This document shows, one piece after another, positions 50,901 through 55,434 of a stretch of 64,000 bases of DNA (positions within the stretch are counted from its first letter, which is position 1; each line of letters starts with the position of its first letter). The notes beneath the pieces were generated by a model. The model was not told the DNA's origin. It worked only from the letters and a program-made list of their open reading frames with translations, and ran no database searches. The stretch is from positions 9,091,300 through 9,155,299 of the forward strand of contig OY979730.1 in NCBI GenBank assembly GCA_963855995.1. Direction: 5' to 3'. Made by a program: the position numbers and the translations under genes. Origin of the DNA: Muricea muricata. Its lineage: Eukaryota; Cnidaria; Anthozoa; Malacalcyonacea; Plexauridae.

Positions 50901-51577
50901 AGGGCAGGGGTGGATTTTCTGAGAGGGGGGGGGGCGCCGACAACAGTGGCAGGAGGTGAACAAAGTCCGTCAGGTACTTGGTAGCGCACCAATGCACCCC
51001 TAACAAAATCTGCACGCCTCTTGTCAGATGAGAGTTAATCCCCCCGTGCTTTAGGGTACAAGGAATATTCACGGTGTAGGTATTTTTTCTTTTCTAATTG
51101 TTCGATTTCTTTTCCCATGCAGGTAACAACAGGGTGCAAGTGTTCAACAGCGAGGGGGAATTCCAGTTTACTTTTGGCAAACTTGGTAAATGGGATGGCG
51201 AAATAAGCTGTCCAAATTTTGTCGCTATCGACAAAGAAGACAATATTTACATTTCAGACGAAGTAAACATGAGAATTCAGATATTTCGCCGCGACGGAAG
51301 TTACCTGAGAAAAATATCAGCCAAGGAAATCCACGGTTTCCAAGGCAACATCGAACATTTGTCCGGTATAGCAGTCGATGCACGAGGCAATGTTATTGTT
51401 GGTATGAAAAGCAGCTGCAGTGCACGAGTTTTTTCACCGGATGGCCGGTTCCTACGTGCTTTTTCCTCTGCACGAGCTTGTCCATCCCGGGTACTGTTCG
51501 CTTCCGGCATTGCACTAACTTCGGCAGGGGAAATTGTCGTTTCTGATTGGTTTAATAATAGGATTCGATTCTTCTGA
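14962..51577 (+). CDS. TRIM-NHL protein: RING, two B-boxes, coiled coil, six NHL repeats
   Basis: Probable E3 ubiquitin ligase with an NHL beta-propeller for RNA or protein binding. Exons inferred: 14962-15573, 16641-16865, 18290-18551, 19297-19476, 20604-20698, 22121-22385, 51123-51577; the sum, 2094 nt, is 697 codons plus stop and all phases agree. RING: C16, C19, C31, H33, C36, C39, C52, C55. B-box 1 about residues 89-131, B-box 2 about 146-186. Exon 2 is charged and helical (coiled coil). Exons 5-7 give six NHL blades, from GEFQHPCDIAV to SDWFNNRIRFF, a complete propeller. No filamin domain is visible between coiled coil and NHL, unlike TRIM2, TRIM3 and TRIM71. The donor at 19477 (gtcggc) is weak, so exon 4's end is less sure. 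Intron 6 is 28.7 kb and hosts the caspase-like genes. Confidence 0.85.
15830..15967. repeat. Dispersed repeat related to 2944-3178
   Basis: Carries ttctactaaaataattagat with tactcgctc and an inverted gagctcgtaatctaattgtt at the other end. Same family as the ACSS-intron copy. It lies in TRIM intron 1; the rest of that intron (15970-16640) shows nothing I can name. Confidence 0.5.
16920..17260. repeat. CAAC/GTTG-rich repeat block
   Basis: Words such as gttgtacaacattgtacaac, caagttgtaacaag and gttgtcaacagcttg repeat in both directions. It follows TRIM exon 2 and is directly followed by the dispersed repeat at 17264. Confidence 0.6.
17264..17533. repeat. Dispersed repeat, copy 2 (other copy 631-936)
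   Basis: Same sequence family and same orientation as 631-936, including aagtttcaacaagtttcgca and the closing cggtcagatcatctag. In TRIM intron 2, non-coding. Confidence 0.6.
17655..17857 (+). mobile_element. hAT-type MITE with GTAACATC target duplication
   Basis: Ends are CAGTGGTGGATCCAG and CTAGATCCGCCACTG, inverted. The 8-bp GTAACATC lies directly on both sides (17647-17654 and 17858-17865), as expected of hAT transposition. Internally aagtcaaaataaatta is mirrored at the other end. A second, inverted copy is at 60932-61134. No transposase. Confidence 0.85.
18098..18181 (-). repeat. tRNA-derived SINE head or tRNA pseudogene
   Basis: Read on the minus strand it starts ggctcgccagctcaattggt with an A-box-like stretch and then agttcaaatccctc as the B box. 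The anticodon stem and acceptor stem do not pair, so it is not a working tRNA gene. In TRIM intron 2. Confidence 0.55.
18637..18760 (+). repeat. SINE, 5'-truncated copy
   Basis: Begins with a B-box-like ttcgattccc and then shares gtcaggcatatttttcagct, aatataaactcagagtaaca and cattttcacc with the fuller copy 190 bp downstream. It starts inside TRIM intron 3, shortly after exon 3. Confidence 0.6.
18829..19010 (+). repeat. tRNA-derived SINE
   Basis: The head cttgcccattggcagagcat with ggtcgtaggttcgattcccg has A- and B-box spacing of a tRNA. The tail gtcaggcatattttttagct and atataaactcagagtaacac is shared with the truncated copy at 18637, which defines it as a repeated family rather than a tRNA gene. 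Confidence 0.7.
19570..19890. repeat. CAAC/GTTG-rich repeat block
   Basis: Dense degenerate words (tgttgtcaacaacttgcc, caacaaccattgttcaca, gaacaactattgatcg) in both directions, following TRIM exon 4. ORFs across it are an artefact of the repeat. Confidence 0.6.
20700..20840. repeat. CAAC/GTTG-rich repeat block
   Basis: Starts right after TRIM exon 5 and contains caacttgtaacatgtctgtt, caacaggcttgttatcaac and caacaagttgtaac. Short member of the same scattered family. Confidence 0.5.
21475..21681 (-). CDS. Possible first coding exon of a minus-strand gene
   Basis: An ATG at 21681 opens 69 codons that end at a strong splice donor, aaa|gtaagt, read on the minus strand. The peptide (MRLLSLAALRPLRKPLIFR then more arginine and lysine, few acids at first) looks like a mitochondrial targeting sequence followed by a basic segment. 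I do not recognise it and could not find a following exon in 20700-21470. It lies in TRIM intron 5, antisense. It may belong to a mobile element or be a chance ORF. Confidence 0.25.
21790..21985. repeat. CAAC/GTTG-rich repeat block
   Basis: Words such as cttgttgcaacttgtc and cttgttacaacttgttg repeat here ahead of TRIM exon 6. Same scattered family as the block at 4567. Confidence 0.5.
22391..23050 (+). repeat. 45-bp minisatellite of caspase module A, split by a MITE
   Basis: Units read roughly caggaaacatggctaggaaa then caatgtttcctggtttgtcc. Copies lie at 22391-22535 and 22939-23050, separated by the MITE at 22537-22938. The array starts six bases after the TRIM exon 6 donor. The same minisatellite precedes the caspase copies at 43088 and 47697. 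Confidence 0.85.
22537..22938. mobile_element. MITE inserted in the minisatellite (GGGCCATTTATACGAG ends)
   Basis: Left end gggccatttatacgagcga and right end tcgctcgtataaatggccc are inverted copies. It breaks the minisatellite between two units, which shows it is younger than the array. About 400 bp; internal aagccgcgg and ccgcggctta words. No transposase. Confidence 0.75.
23290..24557 (+). promoter_or_regulatory. Conserved upstream region of caspase copy A, with probable 5' UTR intron
   Basis: About 1.3-1.5 kb here is shared with the regions before the other caspase copies. It includes attacgtcat at 23301-23310, a CRE-like word. A likely non-coding exon ends at 23664 (ccag|gtatga), and a pyrimidine-led acceptor at 24556-24557 leaves only TC before the caspase ATG, so I infer a 5' UTR intron 23665-24557. 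A short ORF at 24388 within it is broken by TGA in two other copies. Confidence 0.5.
24560..25588 (+). CDS. Caspase-like cysteine protease, copy A, 342 aa
   Basis: Peptidase family C14, single coding exon, no CARD or DED prodomain (only about 20 residues precede the p20 core). p20: GFALVIINEKF at 23-33, catalytic His118 in SSHGNKGGILGTDG, catalytic Cys162 in QNCRG (usually QACRG). A strongly acidic linker follows at about 176-219 (Asp/Glu runs, DDESDYDDESDDEEEYDN). p10: AYSTVNGYKSVRDKKSGSWF at 233-252, then a lysine-rich insert and LRNRVYFK. Odd: at the position of the conserved p20 arginine that binds the substrate aspartate (R-x-G) this copy has Cys39, whereas the others keep Arg39. The stop codon lies within AATAAA. 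It sits in TRIM intron 6, same strand. Start chosen for the shared MDDLQAGMENLNL beginning. Confidence 0.88.
   Translation: MDDLQAGMENLNLTTDKHEIKKGFALVIINEKFRYYRDCNGASADKANIKRFCEKAGFTVNEIDSLNLNPSQMNDLEFNKDGLKTDNLTKRQMETLFKTISKGNFEAYDAFICFISSHGNKGGILGTDGEVIPVEKIVDQFKASEEFPSLINKPKLFFNQNCRGFRKGKGVVAELDGGKDDGPEDRCGSDDDGSVGDEFDDESDYDDESDDEEEYDNANVPMTIPTTADVLVAYSTVNGYKSVRDKKSGSWFITVLTQVFEKYAENTDLTAMLATVNKVVATKERKKKEKSKEPEKQNKFEIGEKQMPCFTSTLRNRVYFKLTPGLEGSILKESNVHSETIQ
25589..25747 (+). CDS. 52-aa ORF directly after caspase copy A
   Basis: ATG follows the caspase stop immediately. The first eight residues (MNYCTKRL) come from sequence shared with the other caspase copies; after about 25612 the DNA diverges and reads LKYAGLRNDAKIDD... 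to a stop at 25747. No domain is recognised and the other copies do not keep it. It may be a fragment of another gene brought by recombination, or chance. Confidence 0.2.
   Translation: MNYCTKRLTTLLKYAGLRNDAKIDDITTAFLGLENVSLKINVKSDHIIEVII
26040..26590 (+). repeat. Degenerate tandem array with G-runs, left part
   Basis: Units carry aaacattaagattttcttgc, caacattgtgattatatatg and a run of G (up to about 16). The same array resumes at 37692-38000, so the intervening 11 kb is an insertion. Unit length varies, roughly 150-190 bp. Confidence 0.75.
27001..27157 (+). pseudogene. Degenerate THAP-like zinc-finger exon
   Basis: An acceptor (tttgcag) precedes ATG at about 27006 and a strong donor, cat|gtaagt, ends the exon. 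The frame starts MGQFCLVHGCRRRK, a C-x4-C start like THAP domains. After about 14 codons the similarity moves to another frame (RFFSLCYKI... LDTGRKF...NIK), which fits the second half of such domains. A frameshift therefore breaks it. THAP domains are found in transposases of Kolobok and P type. Assignment is by pattern only. Confidence 0.3.
29635..30563. mobile_element. hAT-type non-autonomous element, 929 bp
   Basis: Ends are CAGTGAACTCTAATACAACT and its inverted copy, continuing through ggaacgataact. The 8-bp GCAAGGAC flanks both sides (29627-29634, 30564-30571). Excision restores the arm of the surrounding element, which reads ggtccttgctgatg in the other arm at about 26867. No ORF of note. 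Confidence 0.9.
30648..31349. mobile_element. 702-bp element with AACACCGCGG inverted ends
   Basis: Left end aacaccgcggaaaaacgtct and right end agacgtttttccgcggtgtt are exact inverted copies, extending through gcgcatgcg. It follows directly on the right arm of the compound element; the shared flank is only ttgcc. A 129-codon ORF inside (30851-31240) lacks an ATG start and has no recognised domain. Confidence 0.7.
31414..33238 (+). pseudogene. RecQ-family DNA helicase, broken
   Basis: ATG at 31414 (MSVKNINIFHSVLDEALE). Motif I: LPTGYGKSLIYQL; motif Ia: IIVISPLNDQITKL; motif II: VVDEAHLVEEW. A 510-bp intron (31893-32402) separates motif II from EFRPWY and AMTVTATLK (motif III region). After a one-frame jump at about 32899 come DINNIRRVIHIGVP and EAGRCGRDGLPA (motifs V and VI). 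Two lesions: an in-frame TAG at 31747-31749 between motifs Ia and II, and the frameshift before motif V. A small hairpin (gccagcctgacaattt and inverse, 33160-33290) then cuts the C-terminal region. RecQ zinc-binding and HRDC parts are not seen. It is cargo of the TTAA element. Confidence 0.85.
33936..35067 (-). pseudogene. Inverted copy of the RecQ helicase 5' half
   Basis: Mirror image of 31359-32490; paired positions add up to 66426 at every landmark I checked, so there is no net indel between arms. Frame from ATG at 35012 through motif I to the same in-frame stop, then motif II, and the same intron (34533-34024). It ends just after the TVTA motif. The single replacement I noted is SQYEAVKA here against SQYEPVKA in the other arm. 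The shared stop means the lesion predates, or has been copied between, the arms. Confidence 0.85.
35206..37649. mobile_element. 2.4-kb foldback element, arms about 640-730 bp
   Basis: From gtttgttatgaggagcctc the left arm (to about 35850 and again 36065-36150) returns inverted at 36945-37645, ending gaggctcctcataacaaac. The left arm has an extra 200 bp (35855-36065). The unpaired centre is 36150-36945 and shows no transposase. It interrupts the right arm of the RecQ element, since the left arm of that element reads through from gtttgttat to caatctcg. Confidence 0.75.
37692..38060 (+). repeat. Degenerate tandem array with G-runs, right part
   Basis: Continues the array broken at 26590: aagattttcttgcgacattg, gattatatatggggg and further diverged units. 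Ends in a stretch matching 26185-26275 (gaggatattaaacac, gaatggcccaataacta). Confidence 0.7.
38428..38822 (+). repeat. Direct copy of the inner segment of the 39.1-42.5 kb inverted repeat
   Basis: About 395 bp from ataaatccaagatggcgcgg through cttgatttgtgcggtgtgtg. The same segment is inverted at about 39610-39992 and direct again at 41265-41655. Its 91-codon and 61-codon ORFs are kept among copies only because the DNA is nearly identical; no domain is recognised. Confidence 0.7.
40005..41191. mobile_element. Foldback element with 18-bp repeats in its ends, AGGTCACG target duplication
   Basis: Starts cgggtcgggataaaacgctg, ends cagcgttttatcctgacccc; arms reach about 290 bp. Each arm carries four or five copies of an 18-bp unit, gggataaaacgctgaaat. 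The 8-bp AGGTCACG flanks both sides (39997-40004, 41192-41199). Centre 40300-40900 has no convincing gene. Confidence 0.85.
41790..42013 (+). mobile_element. MITE, CATAGAATAAG ends, CTTCATAC target duplication
   Basis: Ends CATAGAATAAG and CTTATTCTATG are inverted, with tagaagggccactc next to them. CTTCATAC flanks both sides (41782-41789, 42014-42021). The other arm of the host foldback, at about 39497-39513, shows the uninterrupted site. An older relative is at 5459-5651. Confidence 0.92.
42525..43087. other. Left block of caspase module B
   Basis: 42822-43087 (from accacaaaactctta to aatttcacaaacaatg) recurs at 47463-47700 and 50551-50740, and so marks the start of each caspase module. 42525-42820 is unique with nothing recognisable. 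Confidence 0.6.
43088..43335 (+). repeat. 45-bp minisatellite of caspase module B, about 5 units
   Basis: The unit caggaaacatggctaggaaa plus caatgtttcctggtttgtcc recurs at 45-bp steps. Because 45 is a multiple of three, the plus strand stays open and would read repeated MARKQCFLVCPPSGN-like peptides; I do not treat that as coding. Confidence 0.88.
43627..46670 (+). repeat. 1522-bp tandem duplication
   Basis: 43627-45148 and 45149-46670 are nearly identical: landmarks such as the caspase ATG (44825 and 46347) lie exactly 1522 bp apart and I noticed only about three base differences. The junction at 45147-45150 joins gaggatta of the caspase frame to attgtaatccgg of the upstream region. Confidence 0.92.
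44825..45148 (+). pseudogene. Truncated caspase-like copy B, 107 aa
   Basis: Identical to copy C over 107 codons (MDDLQAGMENLNL to KGNFED) and then stopped by TAA that is created by the duplication junction. It keeps the p20 beta-strand GFALVIVNEKF and Arg39 but lacks the catalytic His and Cys and all of p10, so it cannot be a protease. Its full upstream region, with minisatellite and CRE-like word (43577-43586), is intact, so it may be transcribed. It could act only as a fragment, if at all. Confidence 0.85.
46347..47375 (+). CDS. Caspase-like cysteine protease, copy C, 342 aa
   Basis: Closest to copy A. Catalytic His118 (SSHGNKGG) and Cys162 (QNCRG) are present. The two arginines expected to bind the substrate aspartate are both there: Arg39 in HRKGAGAD and Arg244 in YKSVRDKKSGSWF. 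It is the only copy in the window with the full set. The same acidic linker (DDESDYDDESDDEEEYDN) joins p20 and p10, and the C-terminal tail is LKESTAHSETIQ. Its upstream region begins inside the 1522-bp duplication, so it lacks its own minisatellite and CRE-like word; these lie before copy B. A pyrimidine-rich acceptor ends two bases before the ATG, as in the other copies. The stop overlaps AATAAA. Confidence 0.9.
   Translation: MDDLQAGMENLNLTTDEHEIKNGFALVIVNEKFRYHSHRKGAGADRANIKRFCEKAGFTVNEIDSLNLNQSQIDDLEFDTNGLKTDNLTKQQMETLFKTISKGNFEDYDAFICFISSHGNKGGILGTDGQLISVTSIVKKFKASEEFPSLINKPKLFFNQNCRGLRTGKGVVVEHDGGKDDGPEDRCGSDDDGSVGDEFDDESDYDDESDDEEEYDNANVPMTIPTTADVLIAYSTVNGYKSVRDKKSGSWFITVLTQVFEKYAKNTDLTDMLATVNKVVATKERKKKEKSKEPEKQNKFEIGEKQMPCFTSTLRSRVYFKYTPGLEGSILKESTAHSETIQ
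47697..47985 (+). repeat. 45-bp minisatellite of caspase module D, about 6 units
   Basis: Same unit as at 43088 and 22391 (ggaaacatggctagaaaaca, tgtttcctggt). Followed by ttgtcttgtggtaccattga, which closes the array in all modules. Confidence 0.88.
49462..50460 (+). CDS. Caspase-like cysteine protease, copy D, 332 aa
   Basis: Most diverged copy. His118 (SSHGNEGG) and Cys162 (TQNCRG) are kept, as is Arg39, but the glycine of the R-x-G motif is Cys41 (HRKCAGAD) and the p10 arginine is Lys244 (YKSVKDRKSGSWF). The acidic linker is present (DDDDESDDEEGYDD). The lysine-rich insert near 285-300 is about ten residues shorter than in A and C, explaining the length. The upstream module is complete, except that the CRE-like word reads attaggtcat at 48225-48234. 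The end is ctataaatg rather than caataaatg, so the AATAAA at the stop is lost. Possibly altered in activity; still open throughout. Confidence 0.88.
   Translation: MDDLQAGMENLNLTTDVHEIKNGFALVVVNEKFRHHSHRKCAGADRANIKRFCEKAGFTVNEIDSLNLNPSQINDLEFNKDGLKTDNLTKRQMETLFKTISKGNFEAYDAFICFISSHGNEGGILGTDGQVIPVEEIVDQFKASRKFPYLINKPKLFFTQNCRGPLKGEGIVAELDGDKDDGRENGVGTDHDETVGDEFGDESDDDDESDDEEGYDDANIPKTIPSTADVLLAYSTVNRYKSVKDRKSGSWFITVLTHVFEKYAKIMDLIDMLATVNIEVAKKQKLSKFGRKEMSCFSSSLRKRVYFKMAEGRSSLEESVPEESTAHSDNIL
50461..51122. other. Remnant of a further caspase module and end of TRIM intron 6
   Basis: 50551-50740 repeats the left block of modules B and D (accacaaaacacttacc, aataaattatgcacgtattt), then similarity stops without a minisatellite or caspase. 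A G-run lies at about 50923-50934. The TRIM acceptor follows at 51121. Confidence 0.6.
51123..51577 (+). CDS. Last exon of the TRIM-NHL gene (rest of NHL blades 3-6)
   Basis: Listed separately because it lies 28.7 kb from the previous exon. Acceptor at 51121-51122. The first bases complete the glycine codon begun at 22385, giving VVDQ joined to GNNRVQVF, a canonical NHL strand split by the intron. Four blades follow: GEISCPNFVAI, LSGIAVDARGNVIV, and a final SGIALTSAGEIVVSDW with stop at 51575-51577. The exact phase match and restored six-blade count are the reason I join it to the 5' exons rather than call a separate gene. Confidence 0.85.
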
Positions 51578-52780
51578 TGTGCGATTGCGCCAAATTAAAA
51601 AGATTAGAGTCATTCACCATAACGAAAAAGATGGCAGTATGCACATTTTACCAGAATGCTTTGCAGGAATCAAGCAAAAACAACTGAAAAAAGATGCCAA
51701 GAAAAACGCAGTATAAGAAAAAACATACTCCGAAGAACAACATCTTGTAAACTCAAGATATGAGCTATTAACAACAAGACAACAGTTTTGCGGTGATATT
51801 TCGACTCTGTTTCAAAGGTTTGACGATGTTATTTGTCGGAGTGTGTTTTTTCTTATATTTCATTAAATTGTCTGCTGGTAAAGGTTTTTAAAACACCTAA
51901 GGACATAAAACTTTAACAAAACAAAGAAAATAACCTCTTCTCTTGTGTTTGTCCTTTAACAGTTGTCAATTTTCGTTGTGAAATGATTTCCAACCGTAAT
52001 GCATTTTGGTAAAATGTACATCCGCCATTTTTTTTGTTACGGTCAACTACGCTCGATGATAATCGTTTTCATGATGAATTAAATACGCTGGTCAGCGGTT
52101 GACTTCGTAATAATTCTCACCACAGTTTATTCAATAACGTAACGGTCGACCGGCAACTTGTCCAAGTGACTGAAATTTGCTCCGAGCAACTCGCTCGTCA
52201 ATATTGCAACATTGCATCGCACTGTTCAATGTAGCCGGGAAGACAACATCCGGTTTGGCTCAGATGGTTTGGCTGTAACATGATATATAGGTTAACCTCA
52301 AACATATTCATACCATTTATACCGTTTTCCACATAATACAATAACAATTTTCGTGTCATATCCACTTTAAAATAAATATCTCGATCAGGAAATTTAATGT
52401 GATGTGGTATTTTAGGTCAGTAAAACAATTGTGATCAGATCTGGTATATTTTTTACCAGATCCAGTTCGATGGGCTTGGGCATTCCCCCTGCTTTAAAGA
52501 GTTGCAACATTTAGAACAGGATGGAGTGGTCCCACCAAATCTAAGCTGCTTTAGTAACAAAAATATCGCATATATGGGTAAAACATAATATATAGACAAA
52601 ATAGACGTGGATCAAATATGAAACATAATGGTTTGATTATTTGGACAAGAAACTATAGCTTGATTTTATATGTAAATAGTTGTAAATGTATTTTAAAACA
52701 AAGAATATCATGGCAGCAAATTTGTATCGTAACACGTTTGAAATCGAAAAGTATGGGTTACATCCAAAACGCTCAAGTTC
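51578..52780. other. Intergenic region after the TRIM gene
   Basis: Presumed TRIM 3' UTR, then unique AT-rich DNA; AATAAA at 52371-52376 is one possible poly(A) signal, though far from the stop. I see no gene or clear repeat here. Confidence 0.4.
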
Positions 52781-53070
52781 CAACAAGTCTGTTGACATCT
52801 TGCAATAATCTGCTATAAAAAGCCGACAAGTCTGTCGAAATTGAAAGTTGCCAACGGGCAACGGACTTGTTGCAAGTTGATTGTCAAAACTTGTTATCCA
52901 GTTATCCTTATCCACAGGCTTGCTGCAAGTTGTTTCAACAAGTTACACTGAACAAGTGTGCAAGTTGTAAATTGCAACAAGCCTGGTGAAAATGTAATTG
53001 ACAAGTTTGTTGACAGGTTGCAAAATAATAAGGCGGTAAAATTGACAACTTGCAACAGGTCGTTCTGTTG
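52780..53070. repeat. CAAC/GTTG-rich repeat block
   Basis: Words such as caagtctgttgacatcttgc, cttgttgcaagttgattgtc and caacaagcctgg repeat in both directions. ORFs on either strand are artefacts of this pattern. Confidence 0.6.
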
Positions 53071-53116
53071 CGTTTTTGCCGAAGGATTTAACATCACACA
53101 ACACTGTGTCGGCACA

Positions 53117-53293
53117 GAGCATACAGAGGTTCAACTTCTCATAGCTTAGCCAGGCGCTAAGAAGAGGCCTTCTCCCCCTGGCCATTTTTTATATCAATCA
53201 TGACTATTTTCAGGGGGCAGAATGCCTCTTTTTAGCGCACCGGCTAAGCAAGGGGTACGCATAATTAATGAGAAGTTGAACCTCTGTATGCTC
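53117..53293. repeat. Hairpin MITE
   Basis: Left arm gagcatacagaggttcaact and right arm agttgaacctctgtatgctc are exact inverted copies; further in, cttagccaggcgctaa pairs with ttagcgcaccggctaag. Followed by extra copies of ggtatgctct. Confidence 0.8.
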
Positions 53294-54779
53294 CAATGGT
53301 ATGCTCTAATGGTATGCTCTGTGGTGTCCAGAACATACAGAGGTTTCGGGAGGGAAATCCCGGTTGACAACAATTCTTGAGACAAAGCTAGGGTTCGCTG
53401 TGTTGTGTGGTTCTTGAGTCGAATAAAGCGGGAGATTTAGAATTTACAAAAGTAGAAAAGAAATTTAAAAACTTTCAGGGTTATTTCCGAAGAAGAGTGA
53501 TGCTCGTTGACAAGCTGCATTGGCAAGGGTTAAATAGGTAAGCAGAACCTTTTAAAATCGCTTTGAAATAGCGCCGTTGAGTGAAATTTATAAAGAATAT
53601 TTACAAGATGTGGTGGACACATGGTTGTTTGTCAAAACGTCTGTAAAACAAACGTTTCTCCTTCATGACTAAAGCAGATTTGCTCATTTTTAATCTACAT
53701 TTGTTTAGATTTATCCTACATATGTGTTGTAAAAATATATACTTGTCTGTAGTTTATGGTTAGTATTGGTTACTGCCATAGACAGATGTGATGGGTGTCT
53801 GAGAAGTATGCTTGTCTCAATTCCAAAATTGTTCATTTGTCTGATAATGTAATGTCGATATTAAGCAAGTCTTTGTACCATGGAAGAGTTTTCCCAACAT
53901 GAAAATGTCAAGATGCAATTCAACCAATCCAGATGTTGTAACCAAATAAAATTAAAATGAATCGTGACCCAAAACTTAACCATAACCCTAACTGTGATAA
54001 TCCCAATAACTTATTGGAAAAGATTATCTGATAATCTTGCTGGGTTATGTTCGGATCGGCTGCTTAGTGGCATTGTGTGCTATTTTAGTATTCTTATTTT
54101 GTTTGGTGCTTAGGGCCAGTTTTTCAAAGGCTGGTCAGCTTAACTCTGTACTGGGTTAATGTAGAATTAAAAAAAAAATTACAGCAGTTTGTTTCGAAGT
54201 ATTTCTTCACTAATCTTGTCTGCATTAATGGTAGTCTTACTCCCGGAGGTTTTGAAACAAATGGAGGTGTAGAAAATGTGGAAACTATAACAGTCCGTTG
54301 AACTTTAACCCCAGGATTAGCCCTGACCTAGCTTTGAACAACTGGACTATGATTTTTCTCCTTCACTTCAAAGAGCTGCACGATGCTGACTGGGTCAATA
54401 GAGCAACTGGTGTATGGGTAATTTATTACATAAATTTAAAATTGAATAACAGCCATGTGATTGAAGACATCAGAAATATATATGTACATACAAGCCAGTT
54501 GTGTTTAAAGACTGTACCATTCCAGAATACACAGAGAAGGTGCTGTGAAGAATTGACAGTCTTGTCATTACACATTATCAATAGTTATAAATATTAAATT
54601 ATCATAATTTCCAACTGATAACTTGTTGTTATAAGTACCCCACACCCAACAAAATGTCTGGGAAGCGTTATTCAGCACTGCTTGTTATATCCCTGGGGTT
54701 TTTTTGTCTAAAAATTACAATTGACCTAAATTCCTACATTATTCAAATAATTTACTACCCTCCCATCCTTAATTGTCCA
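53294..54779. other. Intergenic, nothing recognised
   Basis: Unique AT-rich sequence. Small ORFs such as 54298-54597 lack an ATG start or any domain. I see no RNA gene, no clear repeat and no splice-supported exon. Confidence 0.4.
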
Positions 54780-54960
54780 GGGGTCGGTTCTACAAAAGAT
54801 GGAAAGCGCTATCCACTGGATAGTGAACTGTCTTGAGCATGAAAGGTATAAATAGCAATAACACCAGGAATATTGAAATAATTTTATCAGTTACTGAACA
54901 TGTTTGGAAAGTTTGAGGAAATCACTATCCATTGGATAGCGCTCTGGTACAACCGAACCC
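54780..54960. mobile_element. MITE, GGGGTCGG family, copy 2 (opposite orientation)
   Basis: Starts ggggtcggttctacaaaaga and ends ggtacaaccgaaccc, with ctatccactggatag and ctatccattggatagcgct inside. Compared with the copy at 7968 the core is reversed. Confidence 0.65.
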
Positions 54961-55434
54961 ATTTTGCTGCGATGTTTGTCTCTAATCACATTTTATTTAT
55001 GTTAAATTAAGCTTCCTTGTGAGAGTCATGGTCACTGACTAGCCATAAGTTAAAATATTCCCTTTAAAGTCTGGGTTCAAGGCCATGTTCACAGTTCTGA
55101 CTATTTTGACCAAGATTTCTGGTTAATTAAATAGAGAGCTTCAGATAAATGACATTGAGTATCAACACGAGAATGGGTTCTAAGTAATAGGCGATTCCAA
55201 TGATAGACTAAATTTTGATCCAGGCAATGTAAACAACATCGTTTATCGCAGCTGAAAAGAACATCTTCTGCAAAGTTTGGTGGCGAAATGTTGCAAAATA
55301 GGAAAAATGTGCACTGTAAAAATTTATGTTAAAATAACCATTTTAAAATCGGTCATCGCAGCCGCATTATCTTTTTATACGTGTCTCTAACGTCCATTGT
55401 CATAAAAGTAGTTGCTATCGTTATTATTGCCGCC

